Assembly: GCA_027083485.1 (NCBI GenBank)
Contig: JALWOO010000070.1
Coordinates: 1-8,763, forward strand
DNA length: 8,763 bases
Direction: 5' to 3'
Source of the DNA: Amylibacter sp.
GTDB taxonomy: Bacteria > Pseudomonadota > Alphaproteobacteria > Rhodobacterales > Rhodobacteraceae
In this document: positions 7,747 through 8,763 of the stretch, piece after piece
How positions within the stretch are numbered: position 1 is the stretch's first letter
How the letters are laid out: each line of letters opens with the position of its first letter
Program-made: the position numbers and the translations under genes
Notes under the pieces: generated by a model
What the model was told of the DNA's origin: nothing
Seen by the model: the letters and a program-made list of their open reading frames with translations, nothing else
Database searches by the model: none

Positions 7747-8518
7747 AGATACTGGCGCGCGGTCGACGAATGACGGTGATATCGCGAATGACCACCTGAT
7801 TCATAGACGGGCTTTCGAAGATCAGATCGATCCACATGCCATCACCGCGATTTTCGTTAAACTGTGTGTAATAGAGGTCGAATTCCACCCATAGTTCGCG
7901 CGCCCCCACATCCAGTTCCCGAACAATTTGTTCGGTGTTTGGCCCGTGACGCAAATTCAAACGGGCAAACATTTCCTGAGGGCGTTCCGTTTCTACGATC
8001 ATATTCAGACGCAAAAGGTGGTTTCGTTTTAACCCTTGCACAGAATCCGGCGGCATTTCGATTGCCAGCGACAAAAAAGAACCGTCGAATTTGAACACAT
8101 CCATGCGAATACCAAAGGGCGCGAGGTCCTCTTCGCGGGTGTTTCGCACCTGCCGTAACGACAGCTCGCTATGATAACAATCATGGAACACGGTCAGCTC
8201 ATTGCCAATTTTGGTTTTATTGGGAATCGCCGCAATCCCTCTTGGATCAACAGGGCCAGACCATGCTTCGGGACGGTGCGCCCATTCGGTGCGGGGCGGT
8301 TTTCGAATAGCCTTTGAACCAATCACCGGCAATGTTAAGCGCGATGTAGCCACGTGATTGATTACATCTATCCGCCGTTTGAGCTGATTCGCTTTGCGCC
8401 GCAACTCACGCAAATCGGCAAGCGAAAGCCCCTTGGCCTTACGGGAGGCCGCTTGCCAATATCCCAACTGTCGTTTGAAAAATCGTTCCCCGGCAAGATG
8501 GCGTAAACGGTCGAACAT
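7745..8518 (-). CDS. DUF6478-like uncharacterised protein
   Basis: A 257-residue protein that I recognise, from memory, as the DUF6478 type found in Rhodobacteraceae; no function is established. It begins with a basic helical segment (1-55: MFDRLRHLAGERFFKRQLGY, then LADLRELRRKANQLKRRIDVI, likely a short coiled coil). A conserved-looking LTLPVIGSKAIRKP (61-74) follows, then FHDCYHSELSLRQVRNTREE (111-130), LAPFGIRMDVFKFDGSFLSL (132-151), LNLRHGPNTEQIVREL (187-202) and a beta-rich end, WVEFDLYYTQFNENRGDGMWIDLIFESPSMNQVVIRD. The alternation of strands suggests a beta-sandwich, but no catalytic motif stands out. No signal peptide or membrane segment. ATG 8518 has only a weak GGA about 11 nt upstream. 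It is followed after 11 nt by the 128-residue gene. Confidence 0.88.
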   Translation of the reverse strand: MFDRLRHLAGERFFKRQLGYWQAASRKAKGLSLADLRELRRKANQLKRRIDVINHVATSRLTLPVIGSKAIRKPPRTEWAHRPEAWSGPVDPRGIAAIPNKTKIGNELTVFHDCYHSELSLRQVRNTREEDLAPFGIRMDVFKFDGSFLSLAIEMPPDSVQGLKRNHLLRLNMIVETERPQEMFARLNLRHGPNTEQIVRELDVGARELWVEFDLYYTQFNENRGDGMWIDLIFESPSMNQVVIRDITVIRRPRASI

Positions 8519-8626
8519 GCGTATTTTTGTCCAGAAAAGAGTATTTTTATCGTACGCAGGTTACCGATAAAATGGAAACAATACCAGATTAGAGTTAGCC
8601 ATTTACCACTGACCGGAAACAAATTC
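8519..8626. other. AT-rich intergenic region upstream of the DUF6478-like gene
   Basis: This 108-nt stretch lies between a probable upstream stop (8627) and the ATG at 8518. It is clearly richer in A and T than its surroundings, as expected of a promoter region. On the minus strand there are TTGTTTCC and GATAAAAAT elements, but no pair with good -35/-10 sequence and spacing. No small gene is evident. Confidence 0.4.
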
Positions 8627-8763
8627 CTATGGCCTGCTCGGCCCATTAAGCTTTCTAATACTGTCAGCAAAACGTTTAAGTTGACTTAATGCCCGTTTTG
8701 CAGACAGCGCGTTTTCTTCAAAGTTCACCATGGAAATAGCAACCATCCGCTCGGAAACCGGAA
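8627..8763 (-). CDS. C-terminal end of a gene entering from the right edge (partial)
   Basis: On the minus strand a frame is open from the window edge to TAG at 8629-8627. Its end reads PVSERMVAISMVNFEENALS and continues through AKRALSQLKRFADSIRKLNGPSRP. The residue mix is normal for a protein, with an amphipathic helix rich in Leu, Lys and Arg. An internal ATG at 8746 could make a separate 39-residue peptide, but a longer gene ending here is more likely because the frame is still open at the edge. I do not recognise the family. Same orientation as the two genes that follow it. Confidence 0.5.
   Translation of the reverse strand, partial: PVSERMVAISMVNFEENALSAKRALSQLKRFADSIRKLNGPSRP

Noticed and set aside
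7734..7835. N-terminal extension of the 128-residue gene to ATG 7835
   Set aside because: It would overlap the upstream gene by 91 nt in another frame. The GTG at 7733 has a strong, well-spaced ribosome site.
8368..8670. 100-codon minus-strand frame overlapping the start of the DUF6478-like gene
   Set aside because: It overlaps most of the real gene's N-terminal region in a different frame and has Cys/Phe/Ile-rich, motif-free translation.

Overview
The window looks like ordinary chromosome of a Rhodobacterales (Roseobacter-like) alphaproteobacterium. The basis is recognition of the protein sequences: a UbiG of alphaproteobacterial type, an NDUFAF5-like methyltransferase, a comF-grxC-nitrilase-marR order followed by convergent ubiG, and a DUF6478-type protein known to me mainly from Rhodobacteraceae. 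No search was run. Coding density is high. I see no rRNA, tRNA, CRISPR array, intact insertion sequence or phage gene.

Layout. At the left edge (1-28, minus) the first codons of a gene may follow an NDUFAF5-like methyltransferase gene (37-852, minus). Divergent from it runs a tight plus-strand cluster: comF (ends 1623), grxC (1664-1921), a Nit-type carbon-nitrogen hydrolase (1918-2751, ATGA overlap) and a MarR regulator (about 2744-3181). ubiG (3178-3921, minus) converges on marR, and the two stop codons overlap in CTAA. A proline iminopeptidase gene (3986-4951, plus) diverges from ubiG and converges on fadH (5210-7243, minus). Upstream of fadH on the minus strand are two small uncharacterised genes, 7347-7733 and 7745-8518 (DUF6478-like), 11 nt apart. 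The end of a further minus-strand reading frame enters from the right edge (8627-8763).

The most notable feature is a 260-bp non-autonomous mobile element (MITE-like) at 4951-5210 between pip and fadH. It has 31-bp terminal inverted repeats matching at 26 of 31 positions and is flanked by TA on both sides. Removing the element and one TA joins the genes as CTAA, which is the same 4-bp stop overlap seen between marR and ubiG. The element therefore appears to have landed in the shared stop codons of two convergent genes and rebuilt a TAG stop for each, leaving both proteins unchanged.

Functionally the genes are housekeeping: thiol redox (grxC) next to a probable deaminated-glutathione or omega-amidase (nit), quinone synthesis (ubiG), a possible complex I assembly factor, peptide turnover (pip) and unsaturated fatty acid oxidation (fadH). 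I found no convincing new multi-gene system. The MITE at the stop junction and the uncharacterised gene pair at 7347-8518 are the best leads.
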